Origin: Akkermansiaceae bacterium
Lineage (GTDB): Bacteria; Verrucomicrobiota; Verrucomicrobiia; Verrucomicrobiales; Akkermansiaceae
DNA length: 42,766 nt
Direction of reading: 5' to 3'
Assembly: GCA_021733795.1 (NCBI GenBank)
Contig: JAIPKB010000022.1
Coordinates: 1 to 42,766, forward strand
Shown: one piece after another, positions 7,461 through 15,478 of the stretch
How the letters are laid out: every line of letters begins with the position of its first letter
Numbering within the stretch: position 1 is the first letter of the stretch
The notes under the pieces: model-generated
Databases searched by the model: none
Told to the model about the DNA's origin: nothing
What the model saw: only the letters and a program-made list of their open reading frames with translations
Translations under genes and position numbers: made by a program

Positions 7461-7581
7461 GCGGTGTTTGTTTTCAAAAACAACAGCGGGGTAGCCAAGA
7501 GGAAAGGCAGCGGTCTCATACGCCGCCCATGCGCCGGTTCGATTCCGGCCCCCGCCATCCATTAGTGAAAACAAACACCGC
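7461..7581 (+). ncRNA. Predicted 121-nt RNA: tRNA enclosed by a perfect 16-bp stem
   Basis: GCGGTGTTTGTTTTCA (7461-7476) is exactly complementary to TGAAAACAAACACCGC (7566-7581). The two arms enclose the tRNA at 7485-7557 with 8-nt linkers on each side (AAAACAAC and TCCATTAG). The pairing stops at both ends (A7460/C7582, A7477/G7565), so the stem is bounded and not part of a longer repeat. It begins 162 bp before the rtcB start codon and ends 41 nt before it, so it would lie in the 5' leader if co-transcribed. Seen directly: the pairing. Inferred: that it is one RNA, and that it has to do with RtcB. Confidence 0.6.
7485..7557 (+). tRNA. tRNA with anticodon CAU (Met elongator-like), A1-C72 mismatch
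   Basis: A cloverleaf can be drawn by hand. Acceptor AGCGGGG/CCCCGCC has six G-C pairs but A1 faces C72. U8 is present, the D stem is GCC/GGC, and A14 and G18-G19 are present. The anticodon stem GCGGU/GCCGC encloses loop CUCAUAC (anticodon CAU, 7517-7519). The variable loop is 6 nt, and the T arm GCCGG-TTCGATT-CCGGC is perfect. C11-G24 and the lack of three G-C pairs next to the anticodon loop point to an elongator rather than an initiator; tRNA-Ile2 with lysidine is also possible. After discriminator A7557 comes TCCA, so CCA is not encoded directly. Confidence 0.82.
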
Positions 7582-7622
7582 CCTTCCCGGGGTCTCTGGT
7601 TCTATTTCAGCCACTCTCATTT

Positions 7623-9017
7623 ATGAAACCACCACAACTCATCCGCCTCGGCGTGCCTGAGGGCGCGCCCATCCACCTCGCCCAGAATTTCATCCGCGAC
7701 TTCATCGCCGCCGGCAACGACAGCGCGTGCCTTGAAACCGAGATCTACAAAATCGTCGCGGATCCGGCCGCATTCTTTGGCGACAGTCTGCGCTCGCCGC
7801 TCGCCCGGGCGCTTTACCGTCCGGCCTTCACGCCGCGCGCAACCCTCGCCCCGTGGCGACAGTGGGGGAGCGATCTGGAACCCGATGCCGTGCGCCAGAT
7901 GGCCAATGCCTGCGCCCTGCCCGTCGCCGTCGCTGGCGCGCTCATGCCTGACGCCCATCCCGGTTACGGCCTGCCCATCGGCGGGGTACTCGCGACCGAC
8001 AACGCGGTGGTGCCCTACGCCGTGGGTGTGGACATCGCCTGCCGCATGAAGCTCACCGTCTATGATCGCAAAGCCAATATCATCCCCGGCCAGCGCGACC
8101 GCCTGGCCAACATCATCGAAAGCGAAACCCGCTTCGGTATCGGCGCGAGCTTCAAGGTTCGCCGCAACCACGATGTGATGGACGCCGACTGGACCGTATC
8201 TCCGGTGACCCAGCGGCTGCGCGACAAGGCGTGGGCCCAACTCGGGACCAGCGGCAGCGGCAATCACTTTGTGGAATTCGGTGCATTCACCGTGACCAGC
8301 GACGCGCTTGGCGTGCCGCCCGGTGAATACCTCGCCTTGCTCAGCCACTCCGGGTCCCGCGGCACGGGTGCGCAGGTGTGCGACACCTACAGCAAACGCG
8401 CCATGGCGCGCCGCGGCGAACTGCCCAAAGGACTCAAGCAACTCGCATGGCTCACGCTCGATGAAGAGGACGGTCAGGAATACTGGGCCGCCATGAACCT
8501 GATGGGCCGCTACGCCGCCGCCAATCACGAGTTGATCCACCAACACATCGCCAGGAAAGTAGGGGCGCATGTCATGCTCGATATTGAAAACCATCACAAT
8601 TTCGCCTGGAAAGAGCGCCACGTCATTGACGGCGAGGACCGCGAGGTCATTGTCCACCGCAAGGGGGCTACCCCGGCCGGTGCCGGGGTGTTGGGAATCA
8701 TTCCCGGCTCCATGGCCACGCCCGGCTATGTCGTGCGCGGTCTGGGGCAGCCCGAGTCCCTGCACAGCGCGTCCCATGGCGCCGGGCGGGTGATGAGCCG
8801 CAGCAAGGCGCTGCAATCATTCACCTGGAGCGGCACCAGGAAGCTGCTGGCCGAGCGCGGCGTGGACCTGATGTCCGCCGGGCTCGATGAAGTCCCCGGC
8901 GTCTATAAGGACATCCATGTGGTCATGGCCGCCCAAAGCGACCTTGTGGAAGTCCTCGGCCGCTTCGATCCCAAACTCGTGAAAATGTGCCCCGCCGGCG
9001 AAAGGGCGGAGGATTGA
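7623..9017 (+). CDS. rtcB: RtcB-family RNA ligase
   Basis: 464 residues, typical of bacterial RtcB. This family joins RNA ends with 2',3'-cyclic phosphate (or 3'-phosphate) to 5'-OH using GTP and Mn2+, in tRNA splicing, RNA repair or ribosome repair. Visible motifs: DAHPGYGLPIGGV (D110), the metal-binding GVDIACRM (D137, C140), GSGNHFVEFG, LSHSGSRGTG, ENHHNFAWKE, HRKGATPAG, IIPGSMATPGY, and the guanylylated-histidine motif SASHGAGR (H385). All key positions appear intact. GVDIACRM instead of GVDIGCGM suggests the divergent RtcB branch rather than the E. coli type. No rtcA, rtcR, archease or prfH is adjacent; the tRNA-in-stem element lies directly upstream. No Shine-Dalgarno sequence is seen. 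Confidence 0.92.
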   Translation: MKPPQLIRLGVPEGAPIHLAQNFIRDFIAAGNDSACLETEIYKIVADPAAFFGDSLRSPLARALYRPAFTPRATLAPWRQWGSDLEPDAVRQMANACALPVAVAGALMPDAHPGYGLPIGGVLATDNAVVPYAVGVDIACRMKLTVYDRKANIIPGQRDRLANIIESETRFGIGASFKVRRNHDVMDADWTVSPVTQRLRDKAWAQLGTSGSGNHFVEFGAFTVTSDALGVPPGEYLALLSHSGSRGTGAQVCDTYSKRAMARRGELPKGLKQLAWLTLDEEDGQEYWAAMNLMGRYAAANHELIHQHIARKVGAHVMLDIENHHNFAWKERHVIDGEDREVIVHRKGATPAGAGVLGIIPGSMATPGYVVRGLGQPESLHSASHGAGRVMSRSKALQSFTWSGTRKLLAERGVDLMSAGLDEVPGVYKDIHVVMAAQSDLVEVLGRFDPKLVKMCPAGERAED

Positions 9018-9068
9018 GGGGGCTTGGGGCAATGGGCACCCGTCGTGGGCAGTTGGGAAAACTGTGTC

Positions 9069-9239
9069 CTGTCGCACCGTGAAGTGAACTCCCGCAAAGG
9101 TGACCGCCTGCCGCAGGAGGTGGGTCTGCGTCTGGTCAAACACCCCGTGGTGCCGCGCGCGGTGCCGGCCACCTTCCTCATCCGCAACCAGCACGATATC
9201 CGCGACTGGCAGCGCTTCCTCAAGCGGTTTCCCGGTTCA
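9069..9239 (+). pseudogene. Coding-like relic downstream of rtcB
   Basis: A plus-strand frame here has strongly GC-biased third positions and reads naturally as protein: LSHREVNSRKGDRLPQEVGL, then PRAVPATFLIRNQHDIRDW and QRFLKRFP. It then runs into a 12-bp tandem repeat. A possible ATG lies at 9024, but the first residues look unrelated. I do not recognise the family. It is probably an internal or C-terminal piece of a broken gene. Confidence 0.35.
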
Positions 9240-9261
9240 GTTCCTCGGCATAGTCGCGGGC

Positions 9262-9301
9262 CTTGTCCCGGGTCTTGTCCCGGGTCTTGTCCCGGGTCTT
9301 G
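9262..9301. repeat. 12-bp tandem repeat, 3.3 copies
   Basis: CTTGTCCCGGGT is repeated three times without change (9262-9297), followed by CTTG. It ends the coding-like relic. Further on (about 9492-9520) ATGGGGCATT occurs twice, 16 bp apart, in an AT-richer stretch that holds nothing else I can name; it could be the end of a lost insertion sequence. Confidence 0.75.
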
Positions 9302-9678
9302 AAGAAGGCCCGCTCGCGCTTGCCGGACGGCGAGAGCGACGCCGGGATTTCCACCTTCCCGCCGGAAGTTGTCTGTCAGTAGGAGAATTCTGGTTTGCGA
9401 GGCATGTGATGGTCCGGGCGACTGTTCTGGTGACGGAATCTAGGGTGACATTGGCTGCCCATATTGCCACTAAAAAGCGAGAATATCCGGAACATGGGGC
9501 ATTTTGAAGAATATGGGGCATTGAGAATCAACGAGTTACGAACCCCCTGATCGTTTCTAGTTTTACCGGTCATTCGGTTGAAGAAAAAGCAGAACAAGCG
9601 CGGCGGGTCAGTTGGCGGGTCCATGCCGGTGTTGGCCGTGTCAACGGGATGGATGGTAAAGATCGACGGTACCCGAAT

Positions 9679-9691
9679 GCCGTCTGACGGC
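9679..9691. terminator. Short palindrome after the HEAT-repeat gene
   Basis: GCCGTC-T-GACGGC is a perfect 6-bp inverted repeat just beyond the stop of the minus-strand gene ending at 9695. It lacks a T-run and has almost no loop, so termination is only a suggestion from its position. Confidence 0.25.
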
Positions 9692-9694
9692 GAT

Positions 9695-12600
9695 TCACGG
9701 TTCCCCGAGCCTCGCGCAAGCCTCCAGCAGGGCATGCCGCACCGAGACCTCCGGCACGTCGGCGGCCAACTCGCGCAGGGCCGGCAGCTCCGCCTGAGTG
9801 GCAAGGCGCCCGAGCGCAGTGGCGGCGGCGAAGCGGGTGTCCGGGGCGTTGTCGAGGTTGGCGAGTACGCCACGCAGGGCGGGCATCGCCTGCGGTGCGC
9901 CGATCCGGCCGAGCGCCCAGGCGGCACCCGCGCGCCAGCAGGGGGTGAGATCGTTGTGCAGGAACAACACGCCGGGCCCCAGCGGATCAGGGCGACCGGT
10001 GGCCGCTTCAGCCAAGCCGGCGGCCAGCGAATCGCAAAGCGCGCTGACCGCGACCGGGTTGCCAAGTTGGCCGAGCGTGCGGGCGAGGTAAAAACACACC
10101 CAATGCCGCGCCGGCAACTCATCGACCACCGGAATTCCCTTGTCGTACAAACGCGGGATGGTGTTGGGGAGGGAGCGGTAACGCAGGAAGGCGGCAAGCA
10201 CCTCCGGGGCGAGGGCCGGATCGCGAACCAACAACGAAAGGATTTGGGCGGCGCGGATTTCCCGGCTGGGGTGGCCGGCCCAGGCCCCTTGCACATCGCC
10301 GAGTGCGTCCAACAGGGCCGCGTCCGGCGCGGTAGCGGCGGGATCGCCCAGCACCTGCAGGCAGGTGAGCGCCAAGGCCTCGCCGCGCCCCGAACGGCGG
10401 ATCACCCGGCCGACCAGCGTTTCAAAATCATCGTTGGCGGGCATGAGCGCGCGGTCCGGGTCAGTCGGGACCATCCGCACCAGCGCGGGTACCTGCGGCC
10501 CGGCGCCGCGACTGCCGAGTTGATCGAGCGCCGCCACCAGTCGCGCATGAACCGGTGCCGCGTGACAGGCGATCAGGGCATCGTGGTCGCCATACCAACG
10601 GCTGTGGGTGATGTAGGGCGGCAGCTTGCCTAACAAATCGAGCAGTGCGGATTCCGCTGCCGGCGAACCGACCCGGGCCAGCGCCTCTACCGCCGCTTCG
10701 GCGAGGAACAAGTTGCCGGTTTCCGGATTCAGATTGGCCGCCACGGTGGCGGCCAGCAACGGCACCACCCGATCCCCACCGACGGTCCCGAGCGCCCGGG
10801 TGATTTCCTGCAACGACCGCGGATTGACCGCCTCCAGCGAGTTGAAACGAGCCCCGTCGCCGCGGTGACCGCCATCGGCCCGCCAGGCGGGAAACGGGTT
10901 GACCTCCCGCAGCGCGAGGAATTTCTCCTGCAAGCCAGCCGCCGCGGGAGGACCGCCGCAATGGGCCAGCGCAACGGCGGCCCGCCGCGCCGAGTCGCGG
11001 TCGTCGCCTGCCAACTCGGCCAATCTGGCCCCCAGCCAGCGTGCGTCGCCGGGTGGTGGTTCGAGTTCCTGCCAGGCCCCGCGCTGAGTTGCGGACGCAA
11101 AGGCATCAAAGCCGGCGAGCGGCGCACCGCGCAGGTTTTCCAGCGCGATGGCGGCGGCTTGGGCGACCAGCGGGTCGGGATCGGTGAGCGCTTGGGTGAG
11201 TGGGGTGGGCGACTCACCGGTGCCGCAGGCGGCCAGGGCCATTGCCGACGCCACCCGCACCTCGCGGTCGGGCGAGCGCAGGCAGGTTGCGAGCGCGGCC
11301 GCGGCCGACGGATCGCGGAACAGCGCCGCGCGTTGGGCGGCCGCATGCTGGCGGGCTGGATCCGCGCTTTGCAACCCGGCGATCACCGCCGCCCGATCGT
11401 CCGGAGCGCTGGCGCCGGGACCAGGCGTGCCGCCGTGGTTGTTGAGCCCGGCCACCTCGCGGAAGCGGTCGAATTGCAGCTCCATCAGGCCGGTGACGGC
11501 GGGGTTGTTGCCGCGAAACCGCGGGGGGTTACCGCGTCCGGTGAGTTTCAACGGGGCTGCGGCTAAGGCCTTGAGGAACCCGCCGGAAAGGACCGGCGTG
11601 GCCTGGCGCGGTTGATGGCAGCCGACACAGCCGCGCGTTTCTCCCGGTCTGACATACATCCACGACATTTGGTTGAGTTCGCTGCGGCCCTCGGCATCGA
11701 CCGCCTGCAGCGCGATCGCCGTATCGGCCGGAACTTCGATGGCAAACGACCCGTCCGGCGCGATCGGAACGGTGCCCAATTCCACCACCTCGCTGCCGGC
11801 ATGGACCAGATAGGAATGGGACGACCGCAACGTCAGCCCATGGCCGGCCAGCACGCGGATGGCCCGCACTTGGCTCCAACCGGCGGTTTGGTTGCGCGTG
11901 AAGCGGATATTCTGGCAATACAGCACGCCGGTTTGGCCGGGCTGTTCGGCGGTCGCAGGCACCACTTGTTGGGCCAACAGCGGCGGCCGCGGGCGCGGCC
12001 CGAGAAAAGCCGGCGAATGCAGCGCCGCGCCCGCCGATTCGTGCAGCAACACCACCGCCGGTTCGGCCGCATCCGGGTCCAACAGCGCCAGCGCGCGAAA
12101 CGGCCAGGCACCGGCAGTGGCGGGTGGCTCGCCCGTGACCACCGTGCACACCAGTCGGCCATCCGGCAGCGCGGACACATCGGCCGCCGCCACCTCCAAC
12201 CGCCGCCATTGCGCCGCAGCCTCACCGGGACGGGCGATCAGCACGGCGCTGCCATCGACCCAGGCGACGCGCCCGTCGGGCATCGGGGCGGGGCTGCCGA
12301 CGTTGAACGCCCGCAGTCGGTTGCCGTATTCGGGCCCTTGCTCGAGACCGAATTCGGTGACCCCGCCGGTGCCATCGGGAAATATCGCATGCAGCAGGGT
12401 TTCCACTTTTCCACGGTCGAAGAAGTTGTCGGTGCGCAACATCATGAGGCGCCCGTCCGCCAACACCCGTGGTTCGTTGTCGAATTGGAAGGTGCGCGTC
12501 AGCGGCAGGATCCGCCCGTCGGATTCCAACGTGAACAATGGGCGGGACGGCGGGTTGTGGTATTCCTCGAAGGTGCCCGCCCGGGTCGAGGAAAACACCA

Positions 12601-13738
12601 GCCGCCCGTCGGGCAATTCACAGGGATCATAGTCGTGAAACGGGCCGTCGGTGAGGCGCTCGGGCTGGCCGCCGCCGGCCGGCAGCCGATAGAGATGGAA
12701 GAACGCGCCACCCGCCTCAGTCATTGGGAAGTAAATCCAGTTGCCGTCGTAGGAGACCGTCGGCGGGCCGATCGCGCCCTGGCCGGCGTCCCACAGCAGT
12801 TGGGGCTCGACCCCGGGCCGGGCGGGTCGCTGTACCATTAACTTGCGCCCGACTTTGACTGGCCCGGGCAGATCGTGTTCCGGATAGGCGCGCCCGTGGT
12901 TCGGGTTGAAGATGGTGACCGAGAGGCTATCCATGTTTGTCCCGCTGTGGGCGGCTGGGCGGTAGAGGCTACAATCGTCACCGATGAACACCAGTGCGGC
13001 CGGCCAGACCTCGTTGGGATCGGGATCGCGCAGCAACGGCAGCGGCGGGCCGCCAGCGCCGCCCCGGATCGCGGCGGCCGTGAGCTGCTTGAAACGCCGC
13101 AGCGCCGCAGCTTCAAATGGCCCTGCCGGCAACAGCTTGGCGGGCACCGCCAGCGCACCCCACGGGGCCATGCCGAAATCGCCGACCACGTGGGCGGCTT
13201 GCCAGGTGGTGTCATCGAACCCCGGTTGAGCCCAGTCCGCTTGCTCGCGGTCACTGCATTTCCACGAGTTGTCGGTTTGCCAGGCCAGCTGGGTGCCGTC
13301 GGCCAACCGTACCTGCAGGCTGGCCAGCAGCGCGGCCGGCCCCGGGGCCGTGTTCACCGCCTCGATGGCCACCACGTTGCGCCCGCCATGCAGCAACGGG
13401 GCCACATCGATGCGCCGCGCCCGCGACCAGGCATTCGTGTCCATTTCGGCGTTGGCGGCGGGCTTGCCATTGATGTGGACGAGCCACAGATTGTCGGCGG
13501 TGAGCGCCAGCTCGGCCGACGCCACCTGCGCGCCCGCCGGCAACTCGAAGCCGCCTCGAAACCACGCGGTACCCGCCGGAAAATCGATCGACGCCGGCAT
13601 TGGCACGCTCGAATACCAAATCCATTTTGCCCCTGCGAACCCCTCCGCCGCCCCCACTTGCCCGGCCCCGCTCACGATTACCGTGACCGTGACCAGCACC
13701 AGCCATTTCAAGAACCCATGGATTGGAAAACTTCGCAT
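9695..13738 (-). CDS. Large secreted cytochrome-like protein with propeller and HEAT repeats
   Basis: 1347 residues. Residues 1-31 are a signal peptide (MRSFPIHGFLKWLVLVTVTV ... GQVGAAE). Residues ~35-210 form a galactose-binding-like domain (AKWIWYSS, TAWFRGGFEL, LVHINGKPA, WKCSDREQADWAQPGFDD), as in rhamnosidase N-termini. Residues ~300-640 have TolB/propeller-type blades (GNWIYFPMTEAGGAFFHLYR, DPCELPDGRLVFSSTR). A CVGCHQ haem-c attachment motif lies at residues 704-709; the architecture recalls the hydrazine-synthase-alpha-like proteins of Planctomycetota/Verrucomicrobiota (recalled, not searched). Residues ~790-1347 are HEAT/PBS-lyase-type repeats (LATCLRSPDREVRVASAMAL, PALRELAADVPEVSVRHALL). 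It is probably periplasmic, with electron-transfer or binding roles; the substrate is unknown. It stands alone, convergent with rtcB. Confidence 0.85.
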   Translation of the reverse strand: MRSFPIHGFLKWLVLVTVTVIVSGAGQVGAAEGFAGAKWIWYSSVPMPASIDFPAGTAWFRGGFELPAGAQVASAELALTADNLWLVHINGKPAANAEMDTNAWSRARRIDVAPLLHGGRNVVAIEAVNTAPGPAALLASLQVRLADGTQLAWQTDNSWKCSDREQADWAQPGFDDTTWQAAHVVGDFGMAPWGALAVPAKLLPAGPFEAAALRRFKQLTAAAIRGGAGGPPLPLLRDPDPNEVWPAALVFIGDDCSLYRPAAHSGTNMDSLSVTIFNPNHGRAYPEHDLPGPVKVGRKLMVQRPARPGVEPQLLWDAGQGAIGPPTVSYDGNWIYFPMTEAGGAFFHLYRLPAGGGQPERLTDGPFHDYDPCELPDGRLVFSSTRAGTFEEYHNPPSRPLFTLESDGRILPLTRTFQFDNEPRVLADGRLMMLRTDNFFDRGKVETLLHAIFPDGTGGVTEFGLEQGPEYGNRLRAFNVGSPAPMPDGRVAWVDGSAVLIARPGEAAAQWRRLEVAAADVSALPDGRLVCTVVTGEPPATAGAWPFRALALLDPDAAEPAVVLLHESAGAALHSPAFLGPRPRPPLLAQQVVPATAEQPGQTGVLYCQNIRFTRNQTAGWSQVRAIRVLAGHGLTLRSSHSYLVHAGSEVVELGTVPIAPDGSFAIEVPADTAIALQAVDAEGRSELNQMSWMYVRPGETRGCVGCHQPRQATPVLSGGFLKALAAAPLKLTGRGNPPRFRGNNPAVTGLMELQFDRFREVAGLNNHGGTPGPGASAPDDRAAVIAGLQSADPARQHAAAQRAALFRDPSAAAALATCLRSPDREVRVASAMALAACGTGESPTPLTQALTDPDPLVAQAAAIALENLRGAPLAGFDAFASATQRGAWQELEPPPGDARWLGARLAELAGDDRDSARRAAVALAHCGGPPAAAGLQEKFLALREVNPFPAWRADGGHRGDGARFNSLEAVNPRSLQEITRALGTVGGDRVVPLLAATVAANLNPETGNLFLAEAAVEALARVGSPAAESALLDLLGKLPPYITHSRWYGDHDALIACHAAPVHARLVAALDQLGSRGAGPQVPALVRMVPTDPDRALMPANDDFETLVGRVIRRSGRGEALALTCLQVLGDPAATAPDAALLDALGDVQGAWAGHPSREIRAAQILSLLVRDPALAPEVLAAFLRYRSLPNTIPRLYDKGIPVVDELPARHWVCFYLARTLGQLGNPVAVSALCDSLAAGLAEAATGRPDPLGPGVLFLHNDLTPCWRAGAAWALGRIGAPQAMPALRGVLANLDNAPDTRFAAATALGRLATQAELPALRELAADVPEVSVRHALLEACARLGEP

Positions 13739-14192
13739 TTTCCCGTAACGCGGTTCGACTGTCCCATCTTTCGCGTGCGGCCGGATTTGTGTTGACCAGA
13801 TCCCTGACGTTCAGACGATCCTCCTCATTCTTGGGAGGACATGCTCCCCTATTTTGTCCTCTCCGCCACAACTGCCACACGGTAGAACCGCCTCGCCGCC
13901 AACGGGCCTGCATAACCGGATTTCCGGAGGGGTCGAATCCGACCGTCTCATTGGTGCGCAAATCGGGCAAGCCATCCGCATTGACATTGGCCACAGTTGC
14001 AAGAAGGGATTTCCGGCGCGGGCAATAGCTGTGAAATATTCGACGTCCCGTTTCCGGCCGCGGTCATGGTCAGCGTCCCGCCGAGCGGGCACAGTTGCAT
14101 GAAAAAAGCATGTGTCATCCGCAGCGGAGTATTCGGCTCGGGCTCTTCTTGTCAGACGAAAAAAGCGTGACCTTCGCGGGATCCGTGGTTGA
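13739..14192. other. Intergenic stretch with a possible gene relic
   Basis: The minus frame around 13860-14000 reads VANVNADGLPDLRTNETVGF, then DPSGNPVMQARWRRGG, resembling the 'NGDGLPDL' calcium-loop repeats of secreted proteins. It has no clean start and runs out of family-like sequence, so it looks like a leftover. Nothing else is supported here. Confidence 0.35.
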
Positions 14193-14615
14193 ATGGCCCG
14201 GATGAGTCGGAAAACAGGACGCAAGACCACCAGCGAAGGAGAACGCCTGACGCAGAATCCGTTTGAGGCACTGACCGGGTTAGGCAATTTGCCGGCGGGA
14301 CCTGATGACTCGCAGGATCGCGCTCCAGTCATTCCAGCGAAGACCTCCCAACGGGGGCAGCAGAACACCAACCGGGGCCGGGTGGACATTGTCCGTCAGA
14401 CCGCGCATCGCGGCGGCAAGGCCGTCACGGTGGTTAGGAATTTCACCGGAATCGGGCTGGCGGAAAAACAGGACCTCGCGAAGAAGATGCAGAAAGCCTG
14501 CGGGGTCGGAGGCACGGTGAAGGATGGGTGCATCGAAATCCAAGGCGACAAACGAGAAGAGGTGAAGCGCATCCTTACGGAAGCTGGCTTCAAGCCGGTC
14601 TTCGCCGGTGGCTGA
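14193..14615 (+). CDS. SUI1/eIF1-type translation factor (YciH family)
   Basis: 140 residues. The C-terminal half (residues ~60-140) is a complete SUI1 domain: RVDIVRQTAHRGGKAVTVVR, NFTGIGLAEKQDLAKKMQKA, CGVGGTVKDGCIEIQGD, EEVKRILTEAGFKPVFAGG. The N-terminal half is basic and disordered-looking. eIF1-like bacterial proteins bind the 30S ribosome and are thought to monitor start-codon selection; their role in bacteria is poorly defined. The start may instead be M4 (14202), which gives MSRKTGRK. It is monocistronic. The 14616-14788 gap holds a TTGACG (14682-14687) but no convincing -10. Confidence 0.88.
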   Translation: MARMSRKTGRKTTSEGERLTQNPFEALTGLGNLPAGPDDSQDRAPVIPAKTSQRGQQNTNRGRVDIVRQTAHRGGKAVTVVRNFTGIGLAEKQDLAKKMQKACGVGGTVKDGCIEIQGDKREEVKRILTEAGFKPVFAGG

Positions 14616-14788
14616 GTGACGCTCAAGGCCGACAATTGGAGATCGCGGACGAAATTTCTGAAAAATCTTTCCGATTTGCCCTTGACGGGGTGGTGTGAAT
14701 AATCTAAGCGTAGTTTTCCGTAGGATGAGCGTAGAAGTTTTCGCGGTTCTGCGCCGTTGATTCCCCATCCCAACCAGCCCCTTTTGTC

Positions 14789-15472
14789 ATGTCGAGATTT
14801 CCCCTGAGATTTTGTCTGTTGGCAGCGATGTCAGCGCTGTCGGGCGTTGAGGCGGCGACGATGCTGGAGAATGGTGAGTTCACGAGTTCCCTGGTCGGCT
14901 GGACGGCGTCGGGCACGGTGTTCAATACGGGTGACGTGGCAGCCCTGACCGATGTGGGGAATGCCACGGCGGTTTCCATCTTCCAGTCCGCCGGTCTGCC
15001 GGAAGGGGTGGTCGCGCTGATGCTGACGTTTGACTACCGCGACGGGTTGTCGCGGACGGTGGCGGGGGGCTTTCTCCGGGATACGTTTTTCGCCACGCTT
15101 TACGGCGGGTCGCAGCCGTTTGGTTCCTCGCTGGCTGGGGGTGTTTATGAGCGGGCGCTGGGATTGTTCGATCTGGATGCCAACGGGCTGTTCAACGTGT
15201 TTCCGGGGGCCAGTTTCGGGCCGAGTCCGAAAGGCGCGGGGTGGACCCGTTACACGCTGACGCAGGCAACCGGTCCGGGGTTCACGGGGCCGGGTTTTGC
15301 CACGGTGGCGTTCGAATTTTACAACCTCAACGGCATTGCCGCGGACAGCGTGGTGGCGGTCGACAACGTGTCGCTGCTGGCGGTGGTCCCGGAACCCGGG
15401 CTGGCCGCGCTGCTGCTCTCGAGTGGGGTCGCCCTGCTGCGCCGCCGCCGGCTGCCAATTCATCACCCCTGA
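14789..15472 (+). CDS. PEP-CTERM sorted exported protein
   Basis: 227 residues. A signal peptide (MSRFPLRFCLLAAMSALSG, cleavage near VEAA) is followed by a beta-rich mature part (TMLENGEFTSSLVGWTASG ... VAVDNVSLLAVV) like carbohydrate-binding or lectin-type PEP-CTERM proteins. The C-terminus has the sorting signal: VPEPG, a hydrophobic helix (LAALLLSSGVALL) and an RRRR cluster. The EpsH/exosortase system cuts this tail and anchors or exports the protein. The gene ends 6 nt before the start of the Rhs gene, so they are almost certainly one operon. No exosortase is in the window. Confidence 0.88.
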   Translation: MSRFPLRFCLLAAMSALSGVEAATMLENGEFTSSLVGWTASGTVFNTGDVAALTDVGNATAVSIFQSAGLPEGVVALMLTFDYRDGLSRTVAGGFLRDTFFATLYGGSQPFGSSLAGGVYERALGLFDLDANGLFNVFPGASFGPSPKGAGWTRYTLTQATGPGFTGPGFATVAFEFYNLNGIAADSVVAVDNVSLLAVVPEPGLAALLLSSGVALLRRRRLPIHHP

Positions 15473-15478
15473 ACCCCC

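Noticed and set aside
7037..7558. Minus frame beginning MAGAGIEPAHGRR
   Set aside because: The MAGAGIEPA start is the familiar artefact of reading a tRNA T-arm and acceptor backwards; the tRNA at 7485-7557 explains it.
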